A stretch of 64,000 bases of DNA from Yimella sp. cx-51 (lineage in GTDB: Bacteria > Actinomycetota > Actinomycetes > Actinomycetales > Dermatophilaceae), in assembly GCF_017654605.1 (NCBI RefSeq), contig NZ_CP072113.1, forward strand, positions 2,356,001-2,420,000, given 5' to 3'. A program made the translations under genes and the position numbers. Within the stretch, counting starts at the first letter, position 1. Each line of letters opens with the position of its first letter. Shown piece after piece: positions 53,296 through 64,000 of the stretch. The notes under the pieces were generated by a model, which saw nothing but the letters and a program-made list of their open reading frames with translations, searched no databases and was not told where the DNA came from.

Positions 53296-54614
53296 AGCAG
53301 TGCCTCTCCCTTCAGGACAGACAGGATGAACTTCTGCGCCGTGGCCGGAGTCTGCTCGTTCACAGCGTTCGGCGGGCTGAACTTCATCTGTAGGCCGGTC
53401 GACACGTCGCCGTAGTACTGCGTCTGCGGACGCGGCACGGCCTGGTCGAGCGACTTACGGATGAGAGCGGCGATGCCGTTGGGGAAAGCCTTCTTCACCT
53501 CGGCGTCGTCGAACACCGCCTTCGAGCTGGCTGGGTTACCGGTCTTGGCCATGTAGATGGCCTGGTGCTCGGGCTTGGTGATGCACTTGACCGCTTCGTA
53601 GGCCAGTTGCGGGTGGGCCGACTTCTTGCCGACCGCCAGCTGAATGCCACCGAACGGCGGCGCGGAGTCCTTGCCGGCCACGGTCTGCGGGTAGACAGCA
53701 GCAGCGACGTCGTCGAGCCACTTGACCTTCTCCCCCGAGAGGGCCGCGTAGACGTAGGGCCAGTTGAGCAGGAAGCCACCGTTGGCCGACTTGAAGAGGT
53801 CGAGCGCAGCGGTCTCGTCGGACGACCCGACGGCCGGACCGCCGACACCGGAGGTGGCCACCTTCTTGATGACCTCGGCCGCCTTCTTGCCGGCGTCGGT
53901 GTCGAGACCGAGCTTGGTGTTCTCGTACGTGGCGCCGGGGTTTTCCACGATCTTGCCGCCCGCGCCGGAGACCAGTGCGTTGATCCACACGGTGTAGCCC
54001 TCGTAGAGCTTGGCCTGCACACCGATCTTCTTGCCGCTCTTCTGCCCGGCCTGGATCAGTTGATCCCAGGTGACTGGCTTGCTCATGTCGAGACCGGCCT
54101 GCTGCGCCACGCTCTTGCGATACCACAGCAGCTGGGTGTTGGCCCAGAACGGAACCGCGACCAGCTTGCCCTTCCACGTCGAGGCGTCGATGGCCGACTG
54201 CACGCGGTCGTTCTTGAAGTCGGCTTCCATCGCCTGCGGTACCGGAGCGAGGTAACCGGCCTCGGCGAACTCGGGGACGAAGACCGGGTCGATGCTCATG
54301 ATGCTCATCGAGGAGTCGCCGGCGGCGAGGCGGCGCAGCAACTGCGTGCGCTGGTCGCTCGCACTGTTGGGCAGCTGCTCGACCTTGATCTTGTACTTGC
54401 CGGCGGCTTCCTTGGTGCAGGCCGCCGCCAGATAAGCCTGGCCGCCCTTCTCCGGCGACGGGTCGGAACCGCCACCGTCGGGGTTGATGTACCACGTGAG
54501 GGTTGGGGCGCCCCCGGAATCTCCACTGCTACACGCAGCAAGCCCCATGCTTGCCACGAGCGCGGACGCTGCGATGAACGCTGCGCCACGCCGGTGTGGC
54601 GATCGGCTTGTCAT
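53292..54614 (-). CDS. lpqY: Trehalose-type ABC substrate-binding lipoprotein (LpqY-like)
   Basis: 440 aa. The signal peptide ends with lipobox GLAAC, so the protein is lipid-anchored. By eye it follows mycobacterial LpqY along its length: QLPNSASDQRTQLLRRLAAG, DPVFVPEFAEAGYLAPVP, WANTQLLWYRKS, EGYTVWINALVSGAGGKIV and PFGGIQLAVGKKSAHPQLAY. With SugABC-like genes after it, trehalose uptake or recycling is the best guess; maltose or other disaccharides remain possible. An aggag site precedes ATG 54614. Confidence 0.85.
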   Translation of the reverse strand: MTSRSPHRRGAAFIAASALVASMGLAACSSGDSGGAPTLTWYINPDGGGSDPSPEKGGQAYLAAACTKEAAGKYKIKVEQLPNSASDQRTQLLRRLAAGDSSMSIMSIDPVFVPEFAEAGYLAPVPQAMEADFKNDRVQSAIDASTWKGKLVAVPFWANTQLLWYRKSVAQQAGLDMSKPVTWDQLIQAGQKSGKKIGVQAKLYEGYTVWINALVSGAGGKIVENPGATYENTKLGLDTDAGKKAAEVIKKVATSGVGGPAVGSSDETAALDLFKSANGGFLLNWPYVYAALSGEKVKWLDDVAAAVYPQTVAGKDSAPPFGGIQLAVGKKSAHPQLAYEAVKCITKPEHQAIYMAKTGNPASSKAVFDDAEVKKAFPNGIAALIRKSLDQAVPRPQTQYYGDVSTGLQMKFSPPNAVNEQTPATAQKFILSVLKGEALL

Positions 54615-54668
54615 GTGATCCGCTCCTGTCATGTCCTGCGGGTGATCGAAGGATTCCTACCACCCAGC

Positions 54669-54684
54669 TGTGACAAATGTCACG
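54669..54684. promoter_or_regulatory. CRP/GlxR-like site upstream of lpqY
   Basis: TGTGACAAATGTCACG matches the CRP-family consensus TGTGA-N6-TCACA at 9 of 10 defined positions. It lies 55 bp before the lpqY start codon. GlxR/Crp proteins use such sites for cAMP-dependent control of sugar uptake in actinobacteria; regulation here is inferred. Confidence 0.6.
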
Positions 54685-54831
54685 ACATTCAGACCTTAGT
54701 GTCGCCGGCGCGGTACGCAACGCGTGTCTAATGCCTGGAAGGTCTCGATTTGGACACGGCCGGAACCGTTGCGGCACACCAGTCGTCCCGCGCGAAGCCT
54801 GGTCATCCGACCAGTATCGGGGGCCGGACGC

Positions 54832-54866
54832 GAACGGGCCCGCAGGCAGTGGCTGCGGGCCCGTTC
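54832..54866 (-). terminator. Hairpin terminator after katG
   Basis: Perfect 13-bp GC-rich stem (54832-54844 with 54854-54866) and a 9-nt loop, 22 bp beyond the katG stop on its downstream side. The rest of the 273-bp interval to lpqY holds the CRP-like site and the lpqY leader. Confidence 0.8.
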
Positions 54867-54887
54867 CCGACCGAAGCGGTCAACTCG

Positions 54888-57383
<2,496 letters not shown>

Positions 57384-57463
57384 CCGCTGTGCGGACGGAC
57401 CCGTGGACGCCCCGCGCGATGACGGGAATACCCTGAATCCGACGCGTTGATCCAAGGAGTGAC

Positions 57464-59149
57464 ATGGCTGAGTTCGCCTACGAAGACCTGCTGCCGATCG
57501 GTCCCGACAGCACGACCTATCGCAAGCTGTCGGACGCCGGTGTCCGCACGGTCGAAGGGCCCGGCGGACGCACCTTCCTGGAGGTCGATCCGCAGGCCCT
57601 GCAGCTGCTGGCGTCAACGGCCATGCACGACATCGCGCACTACCTGCGTCCGGCACACCTGGCGCAGCTGAAGTCGATCCTCGATGACCCCGAGGCGAGC
57701 AACAACGACAAGTTCGTCGCCCTCGACCTGCTCAAGAACGCCAACATCGCTGCTGCCGGAGTGCTGCCGATGTGCCAGGACACCGGCACCGCGATCGTCA
57801 TGGGCAAGAAGGGCGCGCATGTGCTCGTCGACGGCGATGCACCCGACGAGGAGTCACTGTCGCGAGGCGTGTACGACGCCTACACCAAGCTCAATCTGCG
57901 TTACTCGCAGATGGCCCCGATCACCACGTGGGAGGAGCGCAACACCGGCAGCAACCTGCCAGCCCAGATCGAGCTGTACGCCGACACCGCGGCCGGTCAC
58001 GAGACCACCTACAAGTTCCTCTTCATGGCCAAGGGCGGAGGTTCGGCGAACAAGTCCTTCCTCTACCAGGAAACCAAGGCCGTCCTGAACCCCGACGCGA
58101 TGCTGAAATTCCTGGACGAGAAGCTGCGCTCGCTCGGCACCGCTGCGTGCCCGCCGTACCACCTGGCGATCGTGATCGGCGGCACCAGCGCCGAATTCGC
58201 TTTGAAGACAGCGAAATACGCGTCAGCTAAGTATCTGGACGAGCTGCCGACCGAAGGCTCGATGACCGCCCATGGCTTCCGTGACCTGGAGCTGGAGGAG
58301 CGTGTCCTGGAACTCACCCGCAACTTCGGCATCGGCGCACAGTTCGGCGGCAAGTACTTCTGCCACGACGTACGTGTCGTGCGCCTGCCCCGACACGGTG
58401 CATCGCTTCCCGTGGCGATCGCAGTGAGTTGCTCCGCCGATCGCCAGTGCCTGGGCAAGATCACGCCGGAGGGTGTCTTCATCGAACAACTGGAGACCGA
58501 CCCGGCCAGCTTCTTGCCCGAGACCACCCACGAGGAACTGGAGGACAAGGGCTCGGACGACGTCGTGGCCGTCGACCTCAACCAGCCGATGGAGCAAATC
58601 CTGGCCGAGCTCACCCAGCACCCGGTGAAGACCCGTCTTTCGCTCACGGGCCCCTTGGTCGTGGCACGCGACATCGCGCACGCCAAGATCAAGGAACGCC
58701 TGGACGCCGGCGAGGAGATGCCGCAGTACCTCAAGGACCACCCCGTCTACTACGCCGGGCCTGCCAAGACGCCCGAGGGCTACGCGTCCGGTTCCTTCGG
58801 CCCGACGACGGCCGGGCGGATGGACAGCTATGTCGACCAGTTCCAGGCGGCGGGCGGTTCGAAGGTGATGCTGGCCAAGGGCAACCGCAGCAAGCAGGTC
58901 ACCGACGCCTGCCGGGAGCACGGCGGCTTCTACCTCGGCTCGATCGGCGGGCCCGCCGCACGACTTGCCAAGGACTGCATCAAGAGCGTCGAGGTGCTCG
59001 AATACGAGGAGCTCGGCATGGAAGCGGTGTGGAAGATCGAGGTCGAGGACTTCCCGGCCTTCATCGTGGTCGACCACAAGGGCGACGACTTCTTCGCCGC
59101 CACGGCCAAGCCGACCGCGTTCACGATCAGCACCCGCCCGGGCCTCTGA
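57464..59149 (+). CDS. fumA: Class I fumarate hydratase (4Fe-4S)
   Basis: 561-aa iron-sulfur fumarase of the TCA cycle. The N-terminal alpha domain carries cluster Cys in [16 protein letters not shown] and, further on, [15 protein letters not shown]. The Fe-S lyase beta domain follows ([38 protein letters not shown]). The domains are fused in one chain, as is normal for FumA-type enzymes. ATG 57464 ([13 protein letters not shown]) has an aaggag site. It is divergent from furA-katG. Confidence 0.95.
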   Translation: MAEFAYEDLLPIGPDSTTYRKLSDAGVRTVEGPGGRTFLEVDPQALQLLASTAMHDIAHYLRPAHLAQLKSILDDPEASNNDKFVALDLLKNANIAAAGVLPMCQDTGTAIVMGKKGAHVLVDGDAPDEESLSRGVYDAYTKLNLRYSQMAPITTWEERNTGSNLPAQIELYADTAAGHETTYKFLFMAKGGGSANKSFLYQETKAVLNPDAMLKFLDEKLRSLGTAACPPYHLAIVIGGTSAEFALKTAKYASAKYLDELPTEGSMTAHGFRDLELEERVLELTRNFGIGAQFGGKYFCHDVRVVRLPRHGASLPVAIAVSCSADRQCLGKITPEGVFIEQLETDPASFLPETTHEELEDKGSDDVVAVDLNQPMEQILAELTQHPVKTRLSLTGPLVVARDIAHAKIKERLDAGEEMPQYLKDHPVYYAGPAKTPEGYASGSFGPTTAGRMDSYVDQFQAAGGSKVMLAKGNRSKQVTDACREHGGFYLGSIGGPAARLAKDCIKSVEVLEYEELGMEAVWKIEVEDFPAFIVVDHKGDDFFAATAKPTAFTISTRPGL

Positions 59150-59175
59150 TCACACCGACCGAAAGGACCACCGGT

Positions 59176-59664
59176 ATGCCCTTCGACGATCTGCTCGAAG
59201 AGAACCGCAAGTTCGCAGATTCTTTCTCGCTCAAAGGTTTTGACGGCATCGCCAAAGCCGGTGTCGCCGTGGTGACCTGCATGGATTCACGCATCGACCC
59301 CCTCGGCATGCTCGGGTTGAAGCCGGGCGACGCAAAGATCTTCCGCAATCCCGGTGGCCGCGTCACTGAAGCGGCGCTGGAGGCTCTGGTGCTCGCCGTG
59401 CACCTGCTGAATGTCGACCGCGTGGTGGTCATCCCCCACACCAAGTGCGCGATGGCCTCCAGCACCGAGGACGAGCTGCACGAGAAGATCAACGAGATCA
59501 CCGGCTCCGATTCCACCTGGCAGCGCTTCCACGTTGTTGACGACCAGCGTAAAGCGCTGCGCAACGACGTGATGAAGGTGCGCAGCCATCCCCTGATCGG
59601 CGACAAGGCCGAGGTGGGGGGCTTCATCTACGACGTCGAAACCGGTTTGCTCGCACCCGTCTGA
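59176..59664 (+). CDS. Beta-carbonic anhydrase (short actinobacterial type)
   Basis: 162 aa. Zinc ligands are Cys in VVTCMDSRIDPLGMLG and His/Cys in VVIPHTKCAMA, and the Asp-Arg dyad is CMDSR. This matches short beta-CAs such as mycobacterial Rv1284. It interconverts CO2 and bicarbonate. ATG 59176 starts the family N terminus (MPFDDLLEENRKFADSF); the longer open frame is out of phase with fumA and unrelated. The last ten codons are duplicated after the stop. Confidence 0.93.
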   Translation: MPFDDLLEENRKFADSFSLKGFDGIAKAGVAVVTCMDSRIDPLGMLGLKPGDAKIFRNPGGRVTEAALEALVLAVHLLNVDRVVVIPHTKCAMASSTEDELHEKINEITGSDSTWQRFHVVDDQRKALRNDVMKVRSHPLIGDKAEVGGFIYDVETGLLAPV

Positions 59665-59694
59665 GTCGACACCGGTCTGCTCGCACCCGTCTGA
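59635..59694 (+). repeat. Tandem 30-bp duplication at the carbonic anhydrase stop
   Basis: Copy 1 (59635-59664) encodes the last nine residues plus stop; copy 2 (59665-59694) follows directly and differs at two positions, again ending in the same stop. Protein length is unaffected. Confidence 0.85.
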
Positions 59695-59721
59695 GCGCGG
59701 GCGAGAAATAGGGTGGGGTGC

Positions 59722-60579
59722 ATGAGTGCTCCCTTGGCCCGCGCGGCGTACGAGACCCTCGAGCCGTATCACGTGCTCGCGTACTTCAATCCGCACAACG
59801 AGGCAGCCCAGCAGTCGCTCGGCCTTGACCAGCTCGGTTTCTACTTCGGTGGCCGCGCAGCACCGTTGGGTCGCTGCACGGTGCCGGTCGTCACGGCGAC
59901 CTTCTTCAACTTCAACCCCGCCTACGTCAACCACGGCTGGAACGCCGCGCTTTCCGCGGGCCTGCCACAGGTGGAAGCCGCTTGTACCGAAGCTGTCGAC
60001 CGTTCGTTGCGCGACGCCCTCGGCGGGCTGATCGACTCCCCCGACCTGTCGACGATCGTCGGCGCGCTCCGGGTGGGCATCGGCGAAGCGTCCTACGCCG
60101 GACGTCCGCTCGCCGCCGCGTGGGCCTTCGCGCCGTGGCCCAGTGAGCCGCACCTGCAGTTGTGGCATGCGATCGCGGTTGCGCGTGAATACCGCGGCGA
60201 CGCCCATGTCGCGGCGCTGGTACTGGCCGGCCTGTCGCCCGTCGAGGCACTCGTGCTGCACGAAGCCCCGCACCCCGACCCGGCGTTGCGGAGGCGCACG
60301 CTGGGCCGCAAGACGACTCAGCTGACCCGCGGCTGGTCGGACGAGGACTGGGACGCCGGCACCGCGTCGTTGCTGGCCAAGGGCGTGCTGGACGACGAGG
60401 GCACCATGACCGACGCCGGGGGCGGCCTCTACGACGAAATGGAGAGACAGACCGACCATGCTGCTGCGTCGTTCTGGGCCAAGGTGCCGGACGCCGAAGC
60501 AATAGTGACGACGGCGAAGCCGTTCGTGAAGGCCGTGATCGACAGCGGATACCTCCCCGGCACCCGCCGGAAGGGCTGA
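59722..60579 (+). CDS. SCO6745 family protein
   Basis: 285 aa. The N terminus ARAAYETLEPYHVLAYFNPH, the Gly-rich YFGGRAAPLG and VVTATFFNFNPAYV are hallmarks of the actinobacterial SCO6745 family. The C-terminal third looks like a winged helix (TRGWSDEDWDAGTASLLAKG), as in MarR-like folds, though without a clear DNA-binding surface. Function unknown. ATG 59722 has gggtgggg nearby; an in-frame ATG three codons earlier exists. The MOSC gene follows after 4 bp. Confidence 0.88.
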   Translation: MSAPLARAAYETLEPYHVLAYFNPHNEAAQQSLGLDQLGFYFGGRAAPLGRCTVPVVTATFFNFNPAYVNHGWNAALSAGLPQVEAACTEAVDRSLRDALGGLIDSPDLSTIVGALRVGIGEASYAGRPLAAAWAFAPWPSEPHLQLWHAIAVAREYRGDAHVAALVLAGLSPVEALVLHEAPHPDPALRRRTLGRKTTQLTRGWSDEDWDAGTASLLAKGVLDDEGTMTDAGGGLYDEMERQTDHAAASFWAKVPDAEAIVTTAKPFVKAVIDSGYLPGTRRKG

Positions 60580-60583
60580 ACGC

Positions 60584-61426
60584 ATGCGGATCACGGCCCT
60601 GAACGTCCATCCGGTCAAGAGCACGGCCATTCGTCCGGTCGAGCAGGCGCAGGTCACCCGCGCCGGGCTGGCCGGCGACCGCGAGTGGATGGTCGTCAAC
60701 GACTTCGGCGAACTCGTCAGTGCTCGCGAACTCAAACCTCTCTACTCGATCACGGCCGACACCGCTGTCACCGGACTGCGCGGCGGCTCCGACCTGCGAT
60801 TGTCCGCGCCGGGCGTCGAGCCACTCCTGATCGACCGGCCGCTCGTGGGCCAGCCGGCAACGGTCACAATGTTCAACTATCCGCCCATGCCGGCGAGGTC
60901 GGCCGGGCAGGAAGCCGACGACTGGCTCGACCGGGCTCTGGGCACGAGCGGCCTGCACCTCGTCTGGTGTTCGGAACCTGCCCTTCGCGCACTGGATCTC
61001 GACCACAGCCGCGACGGCGACCACGCGCGCTTCCAGGACGGGTCTCCGGTGACTCTGCTCAGCACGGCGTCCGTGCGTCAACTGGGCGACTGGTTGGCCC
61101 AAGAGGCGCTCGAACACGGCGAAAAACCGCCGACCTTCGGCGCTGAGCGCTTTCGACCCAACATCCTGATCGATGGCGTCGACACCGCTTTCGCGGAGGA
61201 CACCTGGTCGCGGGTGCGGGTGGGCACGGTCGACTTCCGGGTGGCCGAGCGGGTCTCCCGGTGCGTCATGACCACGGTCGACCCAGAGACCTTCGAGGGC
61301 GGCAAGGAGCCGGTGCGGACGCTCGCGCGATACCGACGCGACGAGGGGCGCACCTGGATGGCCATCCACCTCATCCCCGACTCCGAGGGGACGATCAGCG
61401 TCGGCGACGAAATCGTCGCCGACTAA
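60584..61426 (+). CDS. MOSC domain protein (YcbX-like)
   Basis: 280 aa. The N-terminal MOSC-N beta barrel (LNVHPVKSTAIRPVEQAQVT, GDREWMVVNDFGELVSAREL) is followed by the MOSC domain with FRPNILIDG and the candidate molybdenum Cys in RVSRCVMTTVDPETFEGG. Relatives such as YcbX and mARC reduce N-hydroxylated compounds with a Moco cofactor. It is coupled to the SCO6745 gene (4 bp gap). Confidence 0.9.
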   Translation: MRITALNVHPVKSTAIRPVEQAQVTRAGLAGDREWMVVNDFGELVSARELKPLYSITADTAVTGLRGGSDLRLSAPGVEPLLIDRPLVGQPATVTMFNYPPMPARSAGQEADDWLDRALGTSGLHLVWCSEPALRALDLDHSRDGDHARFQDGSPVTLLSTASVRQLGDWLAQEALEHGEKPPTFGAERFRPNILIDGVDTAFAEDTWSRVRVGTVDFRVAERVSRCVMTTVDPETFEGGKEPVRTLARYRRDEGRTWMAIHLIPDSEGTISVGDEIVAD

Positions 61427-61430
61427 GCCG

Positions 61431-61514
61431 AACGCGGCCCTTCCAGCAACAGCTGCGGCCCCTGTTTGCGGGTGCGGCGGTTACGGGCCGCCGCGACTGC
61501 AGACAAGGGCCGCG
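61431..61514. repeat. Intergenic repeat cluster with nested hairpins
   Basis: CGCGGCCCTT (61433-61442) pairs with AAGGGCCGCG (61505-61514), enclosing a second hairpin (61474-61480 with 61488-61494). The first 18 nt are identical, in inverted orientation, to 17413-17430. Between convergent genes, so it may end both transcripts. Confidence 0.65.
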
Positions 61515-61550
61515 ATTGTCGAGAAGTCGCTGGGGCGACTCAGCGAATGC

Positions 61551-62900
61551 TCAGAGCGCGAGCTCGGTCTGCACCACAGCTGCCAGGCGAGCCGTGATCT
61601 GCTGCGCGAGTTCAGCGGTGGGAGCTTCGGCCATGACCCGGACGACCGGCTCGGTGCCCGAGGGGCGAAGCAGCACCCGGCCGTTGTCGCCGAGTTCGAG
61701 TTCAGCCTCGGAGATGGCGTTCAACACCACGGGGTGGGTGCTGGCTGCCGCCTTGTCCACGCCCTTGACGTTGACCATGTGCTGGGGCAGGCGGGTCATC
61801 ACGGTGGCCAGCTGCGCCATCGTCGAGCCGGACGAGGCCACTTGGGCAGCCAGCATGAGGCCGGTCAGCACACCATCACCGGTGGTGCCGACGTCGGTCA
61901 GGATGACGTGCCCCGACTGCTCGCCGCCGAGGTTGTAACCGCTGGCGCGCATCTCCTCCAGCACATAACGGTCACCGACCGCCGTCTGCTTGATGCTGAT
62001 ACCGCGCTGCTCCATCGCCTGGTAGAGACCGAGGTTGCTCATCACGGTCGCGACGAGGGTGTCTTCCTTGAGCGCGCCCCGCTCCTTCATACCGACGGCC
62101 AGGATCGCCATGATCTGGTCGCCGTCGACCTCAGTGCCACTCGCGTCGACGGCGAGGCAGCGGTCGGCGTCGCCGTCGAAGGCGACGCCGAAATCAGCAC
62201 CGGCTTCCACGACCGCCTGCTTGAGCTTGTCGAGGTGGGTGGATCCGTAGCCATCGTTAATGTTGAGGCCGTCGGGCTCGGCACCGATGACGGTCACTTG
62301 TGCACCGGCGCGGCGGAAGGCGTCCGGGCCGACCTCGCTGGCAGCGCCGTGAGCGGCATCGACGACGACGTGCAGGCCCGCCAACTCGTGGGGCAAGGCC
62401 TTGAGCAGGTGCGCGACATAACGCTCGGCGCCGTCGTCGACGCGGTGCACGCGTCCCACAGCGGCGCCGGTCGGCCGATCGGCCGGGGCGTCCATGGCGG
62501 CTTCGATGCGGTCTTCGACCTCGTCGGGCAACTTGTGGCCGCCGAGCGCGAAGAACTTGATGCCGTTGTCAGGCATGGCGTTGTGGCTGGCCGACAGCAT
62601 CACACCGAAGTTGGCGCCGAGGTCGGCGGTCAGGAAGGCAACAGCCGGAGTGGGGAGCACCCCCACGTCGTACACATCGACACCGCTGGAGGCGAGGCCG
62701 GCGATCACTGCGGCGGAGAGAAACTCCCCAGAAGCCCGCGGGTCACGTCCGACGACCGCTGTCATGCGCTGTGCTCCACCGGTGATCGTGCGCCCGAAAA
62801 CCCGGGCAGCCGCCTCGGAAAGCCGCAGGGCCGTGTCAGCGTTGATGACCGGGCCGTTGGCCAGCCCACGTACTCCGTCGGTGCCGAAAAGACGCGCCAC
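61551..62900 (-). CDS. glmM: Phosphoglucosamine mutase
   Basis: 449 aa, converting glucosamine-6-P to glucosamine-1-P for UDP-GlcNAc synthesis. The phosphoserine loop is [18 protein letters not shown], the Mg2+ loop [13 protein letters not shown], the sugar loop GEQSGHVI and the phosphate loop [17 protein letters not shown]. Starts [15 protein letters not shown] at ATG 62900. It lies in the actinobacterial rpsI-glmM order, but an HTH gene on the other strand is inserted between them. Confidence 0.97.
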   Translation of the reverse strand: MARLFGTDGVRGLANGPVINADTALRLSEAAARVFGRTITGGAQRMTAVVGRDPRASGEFLSAAVIAGLASSGVDVYDVGVLPTPAVAFLTADLGANFGVMLSASHNAMPDNGIKFFALGGHKLPDEVEDRIEAAMDAPADRPTGAAVGRVHRVDDGAERYVAHLLKALPHELAGLHVVVDAAHGAASEVGPDAFRRAGAQVTVIGAEPDGLNINDGYGSTHLDKLKQAVVEAGADFGVAFDGDADRCLAVDASGTEVDGDQIMAILAVGMKERGALKEDTLVATVMSNLGLYQAMEQRGISIKQTAVGDRYVLEEMRASGYNLGGEQSGHVILTDVGTTGDGVLTGLMLAAQVASSGSTMAQLATVMTRLPQHMVNVKGVDKAAASTHPVVLNAISEAELELGDNGRVLLRPSGTEPVVRVMAEAPTAELAQQITARLAAVVQTELAL

Positions 62901-63074
62901 TTACTCATCTCCTAGTCGAAGAGGTGGTCGGACCGCTAGGCCCCTTGAAATCGGTCCAGCAATACGCGGCCGCGGCCACGCATCCGATCGAGTGTACGCC
63001 CGCAGCACCTCATTCCCACCACCTCGCAGGGCGGCGCGCTCCGCGAAAACGCCAGAATGCCTAGGATTGCGCTG

Positions 63075-63602
63075 ATGTCACAGCCTCGGCGGGCACTGGC
63101 CCATCCCCTGCGTTCGCGCATCGTCGCCCACCTGCGGATCGACGGTGCGGCCACCAGCGCTGAGCTGGCTCGCGCACTCGACACCCACACTGGAGCGACC
63201 AGCTATCACCTGCGTGTGCTGGAGTCGGCCGGGCTCGTTGAAGACACCGGTCTGGGTAACGCCAAAACACGGGTCTGGGCGGTCGTGGACGACGACGAGG
63301 AGACATCGCAACCCCTCGATGAGGACGAAGCGGCCACCGAACGCTGGCTCGACCACGATTACGTCGACCACTTCGCCACCCGTGCCCACCGCTGGATCGA
63401 CGAGCAGGACGCCTGGGCTCCCATCTGGCAGGAATCGTGCGGTCTGCGGGACGTGCCTGTGCTCGCCACCGAGGAGCAGTTCGTGGCGTATCTGGCCGAA
63501 CTCGACGAACTCAACCAGCGCTATCGCCGCATCGGCGCCGGCAGCCCCGGCGCCCGACGGATCGCAGTCTTCATCGATCCACTGCCGGTCGATCCGGCCT
63601 GA
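63075..63602 (+). CDS. ArsR-like winged-helix regulator
   Basis: 175 aa. The N-terminal winged helix (about residues 1-75) reads ALAHPLRSRIVAHLRIDGAA, TSAELARALDTHTGATSYHL and RVLESAGLVEDTG, an HTH_20/ArsR pattern with no metal-binding Cys. The C-terminal domain, with acidic ATERWLDHDYVDHFA, is of unknown role and may bind a ligand. ATG 63075 follows an agga; ATG 63057 would add six residues. It interrupts the usual rpsI-glmM adjacency. Confidence 0.87.
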   Translation: MSQPRRALAHPLRSRIVAHLRIDGAATSAELARALDTHTGATSYHLRVLESAGLVEDTGLGNAKTRVWAVVDDDEETSQPLDEDEAATERWLDHDYVDHFATRAHRWIDEQDAWAPIWQESCGLRDVPVLATEEQFVAYLAELDELNQRYRRIGAGSPGARRIAVFIDPLPVDPA

Positions 63603-63637
63603 CACGCACCGCTCGCAAACTCCGACCGAACGCGAAA

Positions 63638-63671
63638 CACCCCCGGCAGAAAGACATCTGCCAGGGGTGTC
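63638..63671. terminator. Bidirectional hairpin terminator
   Basis: 14-nt arms (63638-63651 and 63658-63671) with one mismatch and a 6-nt loop, between the converging HTH regulator gene and rpsI. Confidence 0.75.
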
Positions 63672-63696
63672 GACCGCGAAGAAGCGGCGTGCGGAC

Positions 63697-64000
63697 TCAG
63701 CGCTTGGAGTACTGCGGAGCCTTACGGGCCTTCTTCAGACCAGCCTTCTTGCGCTCCGGGACGCGAGCGTCACGGGTCAGGAAGCCAGCCTTCTTCAGCG
63801 CGGGACGGTTGAGCTCTTCGTCGACACCGTTCAGCGAACGGGCAACGCCGAGACGAACGGCACCGGCCTGGCCGGAGGGGCCACCGCCGTGCACGCGGAC
63901 GAGCACGTCATACGCGCCGTCCAGCTCGAGCAGGGTCAGCGGCTCGTTGACGATCTGCTGGTGCACCTTGTTGGGGAAGTAGTTCTCCAGGGTGCGACCG
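63697..64000 (-). CDS. rpsI: 30S ribosomal protein S9 (5' part cut by window)
   Basis: The visible C-terminal 100 residues match S9: [40 protein letters not shown], and the basic tail [20 protein letters not shown] ending KAPQYSKR, which reaches the P-site tRNA. The start lies beyond the window edge. It is normally preceded by rplM. Confidence 0.97.
   Translation of the reverse strand, partial: GRTLENYFPNKVHQQIVNEPLTLLELDGAYDVLVRVHGGGPSGQAGAVRLGVARSLNGVDEELNRPALKKAGFLTRDARVPERKKAGLKKARKAPQYSKR

Overview
This 64 kb window is high-GC, gene-dense DNA from an actinobacterium, most likely in order Micrococcales (Dermacoccaceae/Intrasporangiaceae-like). The evidence is GC-rich third codon positions, frequent GTG and TTG starts, 4-bp ATGA/GTGA operon overlaps, and characteristic blocks: rpsI next to glmM, xseA-xseB-DUF4245-glpX, a furA-katG pair, a LpqY-SugABC type sugar importer and SCO6745/DUF4245 family proteins. 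It looks like ordinary chromosome. I see no prophage, integrase, insertion sequence, CRISPR array, rRNA or tRNA.

Layout. 0-4 kb: end of a GNAT acetyltransferase, then an ABC-2 exporter facing a DesK/NarL-type two-component system. 4-11 kb: minus-strand genes for a giant FAD/Fe-S 2-hydroxyacid dehydrogenase, a VanW protein, a flavin reductase and the GTPase TypA. 11-17 kb: a five-gene oligopeptide/dipeptide ABC importer. 17-29 kb: lactate dehydrogenase with a coupled Nudix hydrolase, a VIT-family metal transporter, formate-THF ligase, two acyl-CoA dehydrogenases, a universal stress protein, a DsbA-like oxidoreductase, an SRPBCC protein, a PIG-L deacetylase, PPK2 and an SDR. 29-36 kb is the accessory-like part: a methyltransferase, a murQ remnant, an iron-box-controlled pair (a possible 45-aa peptide and a DUF2470-like protein), a DUF1540 protein, the chaperone/glyoxalase HchA, a TetR/DUF998 divergent pair with two operators, and a RelBE-type module with a third P-loop kinase gene. 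35-50 kb: YchF, a DUF389 protein, an MFS carrier, RmuC, two decayed gene ends, ThrE, IspH, exonuclease VII, DUF4245, GlpX, a sugar kinase and a CbiMNQO-type cobalt/nickel ECF importer. 50-64 kb: a trehalose-type ABC importer, KatG behind a broken furA, class I fumarase, a beta-carbonic anhydrase, SCO6745 and MOSC proteins, GlmM, an HTH regulator and the end of rpsI.

How the genes work together. Central carbon and redox functions dominate: lactate and 2-hydroxyacid oxidation, fumarase, fructose-1,6-bisphosphatase, one-carbon entry by Fhs, peptide and sugar import, peroxide defence and thiol chemistry. Several control sites can be read directly: a DtxR/IdeR-like iron box, a Fur-type palindrome at the broken furA, paired TetR operators, a palindrome inside the antitoxin promoter spacer, a CRP/GlxR-like site before the sugar importer, and many hairpin terminators between convergent genes.

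The most notable signals are signs of gene loss and unexplained small modules. They are an internally deleted furA that now reads in frame into katG; a divergent DUF4188/TetR pair that lost both 5' halves in what looks like one deletion; a murQ stub; the three-gene antitoxin-toxin-kinase operon; and large palindromic intergenic repeats. I found no convincing completely new multi-gene system. The RelBE-kinase module and the iron-box locus are the best candidates.
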